The notes under the pieces are model-generated. The model ran no database searches, had not been told where the DNA came from, and saw only the letters and a program-made list of their open reading frames with translations. Source: Ophiothrix spiculata (Eukaryota > Echinodermata > Ophiuroidea > Amphilepidida > Ophiotrichidae). From it: DNA of 40,373 nt. Position 1 is the first letter of the stretch; every line of letters starts with the position of its first letter. The position numbers were made by a program, and so were the translations under genes. Below, in pieces: positions 21,160 to 30,900 of this stretch. The DNA lies in the NCBI GenBank assembly GCA_000969725.1, contig JXSR01S032813.1. One strand, written 5' to 3'.

Positions 21160-21423
21160 CGTCATGTGAGTGCAAGAAAGTCGTATCTGCAATAGCTGCC
21201 ATTTGTCATAAATTTGGATTGCACACTGTATAATCTCCAGTTTTGGGTCAGTGGTTCTTGAAATGGTTCCTCAGGTGACACAGTCACCTGAAGAACCATT
21301 TCAAGAACCACTGACATAAGACAAGGATTTATGAGGGATTTTTCACATTCTTGGGACAAAGTATAAAATAAAAATAACTTAGGGCAGCCATTGCAGATAC
21401 GACTTTCTTGCACTCACATGACG
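21160..21423. mobile_element. 264-bp MITE with inner palindrome (ATGT TSD)
   Basis: The TIR CGTCATGTGAGTGCAAGAAA extends about 38 bp at both ends. ATGT flanks it (21156-21159, 21424-21427). The centre is a separate foldback made of GTGGTTCTTGAAATGGTTCC and its complement around GTGACACAGTCAC. A second copy is at 35161. Confidence 0.8.
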
Positions 21424-21702
21424 ATGTATGGGTTGGGTGTATAATAGTGGTGCAGATCATTTAAAGGAATGACCTGAAATATTTATACATTTGAAGAATA
21501 TTGACTTCTTATGTTTTATTGTAGCTAGCACTAGGATTGTGGATTTAACATAATAATTACACCACTGCGTTGACATATTATTTTGTTTTATTTAATGATT
21601 CTGTGACAATCATATGATAGTGAGTTTGTAAATTTGTCATATTTTTCCAGGCCAATGGTTGGGTTCAGTGTATGATAGCGATACATACCATATACCATTT
21701 AA

Positions 21703-22046
21703 AGCAATACTATAAAGTGTTAAAAATGAAACGCCCTCTGTCACCCATGATTTTTTTTGGGCTTATTGGGCTTGTTTTTGGTAGATATGAATACCCTCCA
21801 AACGTTTACCTCAAATATGTTGACTTTTTCTTTAATGGCTATTTGTTGAATTTAATTCGGGATCCCGAATTTAATTCATCATGTATTAGTATAGGAAAGC
21901 ATGCGTGTGGTTTTTATCCATTTTTGGTGGCAACACAATTTGTTTCACGAAATACTCTTGAAAACGCTTTTTAGATAGTCACATTCCTCCACTTTATGAT
22001 GTTTTTACTATAAACCATTTTTTTTTCAAAATCTTATAGTATTGCT
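21703..22046. mobile_element. MITE with TTAA target site
   Basis: AGCAATACTATA at the left and TATAGTATTGCT at the right, flanked by TTAA (21699-21702, 22047-22050). TTAA duplication is used by piggyBac and Kolobok elements. The reading frame inside (21727-21974) resembles no known protein and is probably fortuitous. Confidence 0.7.
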
Positions 22047-22167
22047 TTAAACAGTGTATTATATATCTTTTGTTTTAAATAGCAAATTTTTAATTTTTGC
22101 CGGCCAAAGATTTCCAGAAAGTTGCAAATTGTCGACTTTTTTTATACGAAAAAAGTATTAGTTAGCA

Positions 22168-22198
22168 ATTGGCAACTTTAGTTGGCAAAGTTGCCAAT
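22168..22198. repeat. Short inverted repeat
   Basis: ATTGGCAACTTT and AAAGTTGCCAAT separated by 7 bp; perfect 12-bp arms. Confidence 0.7.
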
Positions 22199-22401
22199 TC
22201 AGACTCATTGTTTATTTGTCTGTCCAAATGTCAATTATTTTCAGATATCACGTCTTTTTGGCCAAAACATGTCGTCAAATGCAAACTTATTAAGCAAAAT
22301 TCAAATATTTGGCCGTATAAATCATAAATCTTGTAATTAAATACAATTTGAAATTATTGAATACACCGTTTTCAATAGAATGGTTTGAAAAAAAAAAAAA
22401 A

Positions 22402-22546
22402 AAAGGATATCAGGACCTTCCCATCATACTTTGCTTCCAATGGGATTTTTACACGGGTTGTAATGAACTGTAATAGTGATGCAAAGAAATACAATTAGGT
22501 GTTTTATCACCCTGTCAAAGCATGATGGGATTCCTTGATATCCTTT
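22402..22546. mobile_element. 145-bp MITE next to a poly(A) run
   Basis: AAAGGATATCAGGA at the left and TCCTTGATATCCTTT at the right, with CCCATCAT...CTTTG also paired. A run of 18 A lies immediately to the left. Confidence 0.65.
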
Positions 22547-22750
22547 TGTCCGAAATATCTACTTAAAAAATATCTTTTTTGAAGAATATTGCATTCTTAT
22601 GTTTTATTACCTTTATCACTAGAACGGTTGATGCAATCTGTATTAATTATGCACGTGTAACATTGCTTTTAATGTCTATATTACACTGTATTTTCTATAG
22701 CAAATGATGGGATGTCCGATATCTTTTTTTATTTGAAGTGTCTATTTCAA

Positions 22751-23180
22751 TATACAGGGTGAGTCAAATTAAAGTGTAATCTAATCAGTGATTTTATATA
22801 ATCAGTTCATTTTATTCTTTTGCAAAGTGGTCCCTGTATGACATGTCATATTTCATTAGCTTTCATAAAAAAAGTTATTGTGTAGAAATCGGACAAAGCA
22901 TTATAAAGTTGGGTAAGTTGAATGGAGGTACCCAATTTGAACGGCGAACAAACTAAGCTAATTAATATACAGGATGAGTCAAAATAAATTGTAATCTAAT
23001 CAGTGATTTTATATAACCAGTTCATTTTATTCTTTTGCAAAATAGTGCCTGTTTGACATGTCATATTTTATTAGCTTTCATAAAAAAATCATTGTGTAGA
23101 AATCGGACAAAGCATTATAAATTTAGAGTAATTTGAGTGGAGGTACCGAATTTGAACGGCGAACAAACTAAGCTAATTAG
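22751..23180. repeat. 215-bp direct tandem duplication
   Basis: The units start at 22751 and 22966 with TATACAGG(G/A)TGAGTCAAA and share GTAATCTAATCAGTGATTTT, GAAATCGGACAAAGCATTAT and AACGGCGAACAAACTAAGC. There is no coding frame. The CAGGGTG start resembles ends of some DNA transposons, but no partner end is visible. Confidence 0.8.
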
Positions 23181-23877
23181 TTTACGTGCATATTGGTAAT
23201 AAAGGCTGCTGTCTCTGTCAATTTGATCGATTTTTATGATAGGAACGCCTATAGAAATGAATTAACAAGACAATAATAGGTCGTTGAATGTGGACTTCAA
23301 AGTATCGGGTAGTAGGTTGATTCTTGAGGTGATATAAATTCAGATCTTTCAAAAAAACCTCTTCTTATTCGGTTGTTGCTTTGCTGAATCATCAGGATCA
23401 GAAACTTCCAGAGCCTTCCTTTTTTCTGTTACGAAGTAAGGTGCGTGGCCTTTAGCTTATACACACTATTTTAAATAGCTTGACGTGATGGGACGTGGCT
23501 AGCATCCGTAAAATACAGACGGCGATCTTCAACCGAACTATAAGTCTGATAATACTTAATTGCAACAAAATGCCAGTGCCGTTGCTACATTGTTGCGCCA
23601 TGATTTATCTCCTGGCATTGGTTGTAAAGTTTGTGCATGGTTAATGTATGTGTCAGCATGCCGTAAACAAATTCATGACCGTGCGTGCTGACGTCAGCCG
23701 AAATGGCCACAATTGCTTACGTCATGTGGACAATGTATCTGACCATTTCGTTCATCATTTCATTTATATTTAATATCAAAGGAGAGAAATTGTGTGGTAA
23801 AAGCATTCATTAACGAATTCAACAACTCATCATGTCTCTTATAGGAGCCTACCGTTAATTTTTGTGATGAACACAAA
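23181..23877. other. Non-coding DNA, nothing recognised
   Basis: I see no open frame, inverted-repeat pair or tandem array in this stretch. Confidence 0.5.
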
Positions 23878-23987
23878 GTTGATATTGAAATTAGCGCGTT
23901 ACCGGCACGGCATACCGTTCAATTAATGCCCTTGTTGATATTACAATTAGCGTGTTACGCACGGCATAGCGTTCACGTAATGCCCTT
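23878..23987. repeat. 56-bp tandem duplication
   Basis: GTTGATATT...ATTAGCG...CACGGCATA.CGTTCA..TAATGCCCTT occurs at 23878 and 23934, directly left of the foldback element. Confidence 0.7.
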
Positions 23988-23997
23988 GATATAATTA

Positions 23998-24943
23998 CAA
24001 GGTGCAGCTAGCGTCTGGTTTGATTTTAGACGCTATGAAGATGATATAATTACAAGACACAGCTAGCGTCTGGTTTGATTTTAGACGCTATGAAGACAAT
24101 ATAACTATATACAAGATGCAGCTATAGCGTCTGGTTTGATTTTAGAGGAAATAATTACAAGACGCAGCTAGCGTCTGCTTTGATTTTAGACGCTATGAAG
24201 ACGATATAATTACAAGACGCAGCTAGCGTCTGGTTTGATTTTAGACGCTATGAAGACGATATAATTACAAGACGCAGCTAGCGTCTGGTTTGATTTTAGA
24301 CGCTATGAAGACGATATAACTAAGTTTCTTAACTACAAGACGCAGCTAGCGTATGGTTTGATTTTAGACGCTTTGTAGACGATATAATTACAAGACGCAC
24401 CTAGCGTCTGGTTTGATTTTAGACGCTTTGTAGACGATATAATTACAAGGCGCAGCTAGCGTCTGGTTTGATTTTAGACGCTATGAAGACGCTTACTTGA
24501 CGTTACCAAGTTAAACTTTAGCATCTTCGTTAGCATCCAGATAGACGCTAGCCGCATTTTATAAGTATATCATGGGTATTAGAGTGTTTAGGTAGTGCTA
24601 CAAATATTCAAACAGTAGCATTTGCTTTAGACTCTGCTAAGTATATAATCATATGTTAAACTAAAAACATTTAAAATTAAGCTTCATTCTATAAGGTTCC
24701 AGAATGATGGTGGTTGTTGAAAGGATTTCAAACACGCTACAAACAAGACATAAATGTAAAGGAAAAACAAAAACTGTACATCCCATGCGTCGGCGTATTT
24801 TTATTACGATTGAGTGGCTTATGCCCATGATATACTAGCTAGACGCTAACAAAGACGCTGAAGTTGAAAATATTTTAACATGTTAGCGTCCAGTTAGCTT
24901 CTTCAAAGCATCTAAAATCCAACCACACGCTAGCTGCGTCTTG
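23998..24943. mobile_element. Foldback element with one amplified arm
   Basis: The right arm (about 24800-24943) is the inverse of the left arm around 24454-24585. Shared blocks are the terminal hairpin, GTTAGCGTC-type sequence and TATATCATGGG. The left arm's terminal unit has expanded to nine tandem copies (24001-24490), while the right has one. The spacer (about 24590-24800) is non-coding. No certain TSD. Confidence 0.7.
24001..24490. repeat. Nine-copy, 55-bp tandem array of hairpins
   Basis: The AGCTAGCGTCTGG block starts at 24006, 24061, 24120, 24166, 24221, 24276, 24344, 24399 and 24454. Most spacings are exactly 55 bp. Each unit holds TAGCGTCT-11 nt-AGACGCTA, a perfect 8-bp stem in most copies. 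Confidence 0.9.
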
Positions 24944-25195
24944 CTACATGAAGCCAACCTTGTGCGTTAAAATGGATGCATTGTCGCTGATTTGTAATGA
25001 ACAACTTCGTAGCATGTCTGAATACTTGAATGTTAAAACATCATTGCTGTTTCATTGTTATATATGGATATTGAAATGAAAATGATGATAAAATTGTAAT
25101 AAAAGAGAGTGTTATGGTACAATGTGTCTGAAGTTCTTTACATTATATGTGTGTTAGGAGCTACAAGGGGTGTCCGATTAGTTCGTAGCCCTAAG

Positions 25196-25411
25196 TATAC
25201 TTTGATCAACACCAAATAGGCGGGCCTCTTCACATCGTGCATTGATACAGATCAGCTTGTGCGTATAGCTGAACACAGAACAACTGCAGGAAGCATAGCG
25301 CGCATTGTACGTGCGACTAGCTCATCAATATCTAGAGGGCGCGTGTAGGTGGGATTATTTACTTGCGGGTGAAGAAAAGCCTTCCGCCTATTTAGTGTTG
25401 ATCAAAGTATA
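25196..25411. mobile_element. 216-bp MITE, TIR TATACTTTGATCAACAC
   Basis: TATACTTTGATCAACACCAA at the left is mirrored by TTAGTGTTGATCAAAGTATA at the right, with AATAGGCGG also paired. The interior is GC-richer and non-coding. Confidence 0.75.
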
Positions 25412-26744
25412 GAACAAGATTAGGCCAAACAAAAAATAGTTTGTTTCAAAGCTGCTGCGCGGGTTTGCAAAATTGGGTGATCAGGAAAAAAAGTTAGGCG
25501 ATTTTTTCTTCAATATTTTAAAATTTTAAATTATTTCTAGAATTCCTTGAAAGATCATACTTTTCCTTACCAAAAACAAGTTCATGAATATGATTTGAAT
25601 GAAACACCTCTATACTTTATTTATAACCATAAATTTATGCTTGGTATTTGAGAAATGTTAACGTATGGAGCTCAAAACTTGTAATTTTGTAAACCATGAA
25701 ATCCGAAGTTGGGAATAAAAAAGTTTTAAAAATCGCATTTCGCATTAGCATGATTATTTCAAGTCACCCGTGAGCTTTAGCCTTAGCAATCTTGGAGTAA
25801 CATTTGATGACAATCTTGTTTGTTTTGACCCAGTTGTTTGAAGCATCTAATAACAATGGATAATTTCGGCTGTTGCAGTGTATTAAGTTTATTTTTATAG
25901 ATGTTCTGACCCACATAATGGTTTCCCCGGGGATTAATTATAGGTCTATAACTAAAAGAAAACTTTAAAATACACAAGATGCTAGAATTTAATATTCTGC
26001 AGTGTTCACTTTTTATTAATAAAAATTTCCAACTTGACGTACTAAATGTACAATAGTATTGACAAATTATAATACAGCTAGATAAAATACAAAAATAAAG
26101 TTAATAATTAAGTTATTAAAAGTTTTAATAATCAATTACAAAGTCAGTATCTAATATTGGGTCAACTACACTAGAGCTTGGAATGTACATCCATGTACAT
26201 CCCAGGATTAGATATTGTGTCTACACGATAACTCATCCACCAGCCAGATGTTGATTCCCGCTGCGTATTCAACCCGAGGTGTGTGTGTGTGTGTGGGGGG
26301 GGGGGTTACTTCGTACAAAAGTGACTATAGGGAAGTGCCGCAAACTTGGGTAGTAAAATCAGGCTGTCTGGTATTTCAACGGGGCCTTTTTCTTTGCAAA
26401 ATGTGGTATTTTGATGTGTCTGTTTTCCAAAAATTGCGCCAAAATGGCACACATTTTTGATTTTATTTCTTAATTTCAAACAAAAGTCAGAAAACTTTCG
26501 CCGAATTAGCGTTAATTTCCGTGAAAATTTAATTTTTTTTATAGACTCGACTCAAAATTTTGGGAATTTGGTATATGGATGGGATAATAAAATAAAGATA
26601 CGGAAGAAAACCCCGCTCCATGCTAGTGTTGTTTTCAAAAGGAAGTTATAAAGAACAGATATTCTTCTGAAAATTTTCCCTCACAAAACCAATTTAACAC
26701 GATTTAGGTTCAGTGTAAGCCGTTCTGTAACCGACCACCGCCAG
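25412..26744. other. AT-rich intergenic DNA with a (GT)n/(G)n tract
   Basis: No gene recognised. A GT run followed by 11 G lies at 26279-26305. It separates the 3' ends of the convergent NLR and MIEAP-like genes. Confidence 0.6.
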
Positions 26745-27075
26745 ACAGTCACCAAGTGGTCACGACTCCCTAACAAACATGTTGCCGTCTTTCTTTATCA
26801 ACCAAACATGGCAATATTATGCCGCACTCCTACTATATTGGTTCCAATATAAAGCAATGACTGTCATGGAGTCACTTCAAACTCCAACGAGCAAGATAAG
26901 TCCATAGGGCAGGGTCTTTAATTTAGGAAGCCTGAAGGTTTATGGCAATGTTGTTAGAGTAAACATATCACAGCTGTGTTGTAATCACCTGTTTCTCCAC
27001 CGACTAAACACCGTGTGTTGCCACACTCCTACATTGGAGTAGAATATAAAGCACTGACTGTCATAGGGCCACTTC
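26745..27075 (-). pseudogene. Decayed copy of the MIEAP-like terminal exon end, plus a duplicated flank
   Basis: On the minus strand 26757-26825 reads LPCLVDKERRQHVC, a stop, then GVVTTW, parallel to WPCLVGGESQQCVYKGVVVT at the end of the true gene. The flanking stretch (ATATAAAGCA.TGACTGTCAT, CACTTCAAA, CAA.CAAGCAAGA) occurs again at about 27015-27075. It lies 0.9 kb downstream of the live exon. Confidence 0.6.
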
Positions 27076-27344
27076 AAAACCCAACAAGCAAGAAAATTCT
27101 TAAGGATTAACATCAAAACACGTTCGTTCACCGGGGAGATATTCGATCACATGGAGAGGTAATGACACGTACAATGCTTGAATATTGGCTAAATCAATGT
27201 TACAATCAATTTAAAATAATGCTAACATCAAGTCTACCAATAGTGCTCTTGATTTAAGCTTTGCAAGCAATATTTTCCCCCGTTTTAGAGAGTATGTCTC
27301 TCAAGTGAGCGAATGTCTGTGGACATCAAGCCTTGGGTAAAATC

Positions 27345-27660
27345 CATAGATATAGAGAGGGAGATACCAGGCTTTGTATACCGGCCCGTGTAATGGCGTC
27401 GTCAGCCATGGATCTCAAATTGGGGGTATTCGGGTCCAACTCGGTTCGCGGCAAAATCAACCCCGAGTGCCGAGACTTAGTTACGCGTAAAGGCAACCTG
27501 CGCAAATAATACTTTACGCGAATGAAACGCCAACCTGCACGCAAAGCGTGTGTGTGATGCATTATTGGCAAGCTATCGGCAAATACCCGAATACCCCAAT
27601 TTTGTCTCCATGCCGGAATAAAAATGACGGATTGCCTAGTATCTCCCCTCTAAATCTATG
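27345..27660. mobile_element. 316-bp TIR element, 8-bp TSD GTAAAATC
   Basis: CATAGATATAGAGAGGGAGA at the left versus CATAGATTTAGAGGGGAGAT as the reverse of the right end. Further paired blocks, such as TTGGGG(G)TATTCGGGT, extend the arms to about 100 bp. GTAAAATC is duplicated at 27337-27344 and 27661-27668. hAT-like by TSD length. A lone similar terminus occurs near 33923. Confidence 0.75.
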
Positions 27661-27716
27661 GTAAAATCAGAGAAGTGCTATAAGAATGAAGTAAGCTTAT
27701 CACAGCTAGGCTATCA

Positions 27717-27995
27717 TCACGTGACGACAACTCCCTTATACACACACTGCTGGCTTTCACCACCAACCAAACATGGCCATATATATTTCTTGATCTGTAC
27801 ATTTTTACGATCAGAGCCAGGCGCCCTCTGGTGTTTAATAGCTACAAATGATCTCAGCGATGTATCAATAACGTAGGGCGGCTTCTGTATGGTGAATTTC
27901 CATGCTAGTCTGACGCAGTGATTGATGTAGTATGCTAATGTGGTTGACATCTCCATATGAGGTCCTCCCATAGACAATATCAGGGTCTGCACATC
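27717..27995 (-). CDS. MIEAP-like gene, terminal exon
   Basis: Acceptor CTCTATTTCAG before 27995. It encodes 92 residues (DVQTLILSMGG... to ...GVVVT) and the stop at 27717-27719. It covers the last third of the MIEAP domain, including the KPPYVID and YIWPCL blocks. Confidence 0.85.
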   Translation of the reverse strand, partial: DVQTLILSMGGPHMEMSTTLAYYINHCVRLAWKFTIQKPPYVIDTSLRSFVAIKHQRAPGSDRKNVQIKKYIWPCLVGGESQQCVYKGVVVT

Positions 27996-30900
27996 CTGAA
28001 ATAGAGAACATAATAATATTGTATCACATGGACTGCATGCATTGGCAGCATCATTCAGTGATTGATGTTATACAAATAATGAATGTTATGAGTGCAATGG
28101 GAAGAATATTCTCATGAGATGAAAGATGAAATGTTCCATTTAACGAGGCGAAGCGAAGCCGAGTTAAATGGAACATTTCATCTTTCATCGAATGAGAATA
28201 TTCTTTCCATTGCATGAATTGAAACATTCATTATTTGTTTTATATAACTAAATACAAAGATTCTTGCCATTTTATGCATTTCTAGGGTTTAAGTCTTGAC
28301 ACAGAAAACCAGAGTGCTTTGCACTCTTGTCGAAGAGTTGAAAATGGAAAAAATTATGAACATCCTTCAACCAATCAAATGCCTAGAATCTTTGTATGAG
28401 TTATATAAAATATGATGATATCATTGACATTTTCATATGAGGTCCTCCTATAAATAATATCAGGGTCTGCACATCCTGAAAGAGAACATATATAGGTCAT
28501 TATTATTTATATCACGCTTTTGTACAATATATTGTAATCTGTGTATTGTACACTTTTACGAATGTACCAGGATGTATACAATTTAAAAAATATTGCATCC
28601 AGTCCCCTTTACAAGAATATCTTTATAGGCCGCCCAAGCTGATCGATTAAATCACATATCGATCATATTCTTGCTGATACCCTTAGTTCCCTTAGTTCCA
28701 TTGCACTGCATTGGACCATGTCAGACTTGGACGCACTGAAGCAGAGCACATTAGGAATATTGTGTAGACAACCAAAATGGCTGAACTTCCGGCAAAATCT
28801 AAATGATTTGACTGGTATAAGGCTGGAAAATAATGTTATGCCAATAATTTTTTTTCAAAAGCCTAATATAATAATAATGATAATATTGAGTGGCTTATTT
28901 TCGGGTAATACAAGAAAATATCGTATTCGCTAAAAATATAGTACTCGTCTTTGACTCGTGCAATATTTTTTTAGCTCGTACAATATTTTCTTTTATCACT
29001 TGGTTGACTTAAATCCTTGAATCCCATTGGTCGAAAGCCAATTAATATATAGTCGTATTACATGTTTTATGTCTAAAAATAACCTTGACTGCGTAATAAA
29101 AAAAGTTATCGCGCAAGGATGACTGCGCGTGATGTGTTTTATTGCGCGCTTGCAAAAGTCGCGCACGCAAACTTATCATCAAACCATGCAATAGGGTTAT
29201 ATATTACCCGTTTGGCAAATCCGTATTACTTGGTTGACATTAACCATTTGTGAAGACAATTTAGGTATATTTGAGATCATATTCTGAATATTTTAAGTTT
29301 TAATAATAATGCCTATACCAAGTGATAAATTCGTTACCCCCTGTTTGTTCTTACGCAATATGGACGATATCTATGGTTGGGTGCTGTATCATATTCGGCC
29401 TCATATGATACAGCACCCAACCATAGATATCTTTCCGTATTGCGTGAACAAACAGGGGGTAACTAATAGTATCATCCTCAAGTAAGAATAAAGTCCTTAT
29501 ATGTGGTCCTACCATGAAAACTAACAAGGTACATCCTGAAATAGAAAATATGTACAGAAAATTATTAGGCGATATGGAAAATTCCAAGTGCAGGGGCAGT
29601 GTGCCACAGATCCTCCCATGGAAAATATCGGGGTCTGAATATCCTGAAAATATGAAAAAATGAATAAATAAATAAAAGAAGGTGAAAATGGATTTGCATT
29701 TTGAATCGCTTTTGACCGCGTGTATCCTGTTGAGAAGGTCACTCAAGAATATATTTTTCATCAAAGTTTTGCATCCTGGAAAAGTGCTGCAGTACGTGCA
29801 CTGGTTTAAATTTACATCGTCCGATTTTTCAAATGTTGGTTTCCACTGTCATATGAAAAATCATCACTCAAGATGTTTCAATTTCAAATTTCAGTCAAAT
29901 TGGAACAACTGTTGTGATTTTATGAGCATTTTTTTATTTTTTATTTGCTAATACTTTACTATGTAAATAATATTATGGTTACCATAATATTAATAATATT
30001 ATGGCCCAATCAGACAGTATTGCACTTGTATTCAAAGTTCATCAATTCAAGCCTTTGTTTGGACACTCTTGGTGCTGCATCAATAAGCAAGACTGTTTAG
30101 GCGTTGGAGCACAATTAGGCCACAACATCGTGCGGCCGGCTGCAACCTGGCCACAGCCTTTATTTTCTAAGATGGCGACCGTAGACTTGATAATGCACCT
30201 CTAAATAATTTCAAAACATTAAATGAATATTTTACAATAATCGTAAAGTGAAAAATCAAACCTATGGTCGCCATCTTGGAAAATAAAGGTTGTGGTCAGG
30301 TTGCGGCCGGCCGCACGAAGTTGTGGCCTAATTGTGCTCTAACGCCTTATTCATCTTGTTCATCCTGATAACAGAAATGATGGGTATTTTACCAAGATGA
30401 TTCGCAAATCAAAAGTACCGCCTGATTTAACTGTTTGGACACTCTTGGTTCTGCATCCATAAGCAAGAGTGTTTATCCATCTTGTTCATCCTGATAACAG
30501 AAATGATGGGTATTTTAACAAGATGATTCGCAAATCAGAAGTATCGCCTGATTTAATGACCGACTACACTTATATGTCTTTTCGGGAACCTTTTGACCCT
30601 GAATGATCCTCTCGCCATATATCATAATCAGCAAAATGTTTGCAAGATTTTCTGTGAACACAAATTGTGGACAGTGGATGGCAGACACTGGATGTTTGAT
30701 AGAAATTTGGAATGGTATGTTTTCTTACTGAAAATATTTAAGGTGAGACAATAATACTAAAACAGGTATAGGGAAAAGTTGCAAACCCCAGGATAACCCT
30801 ACACACCTGCTAAGAAAATGGAGGAGAATCCAGGACATTAACAAAGCAAGCTATGAATTTGACTTGACTTGTGACCATTGCATTTTAAAATAAATATGGA

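Noticed and set aside
21672-21974. 100-codon frame with a hydrophobic start
   Set aside because: It lies mostly inside a TTAA-flanked MITE and resembles no protein.
22751-23180. TACAGGGTG termini as proof of a specific transposon superfamily
   Set aside because: No matching opposite end or TSD could be found, so it is reported only as a tandem duplication.
24001-24490. CRISPR-like appearance of the 55-bp array
   Set aside because: Units are repeat throughout with no unique spacers, sit in an animal genome and belong to a foldback element arm.
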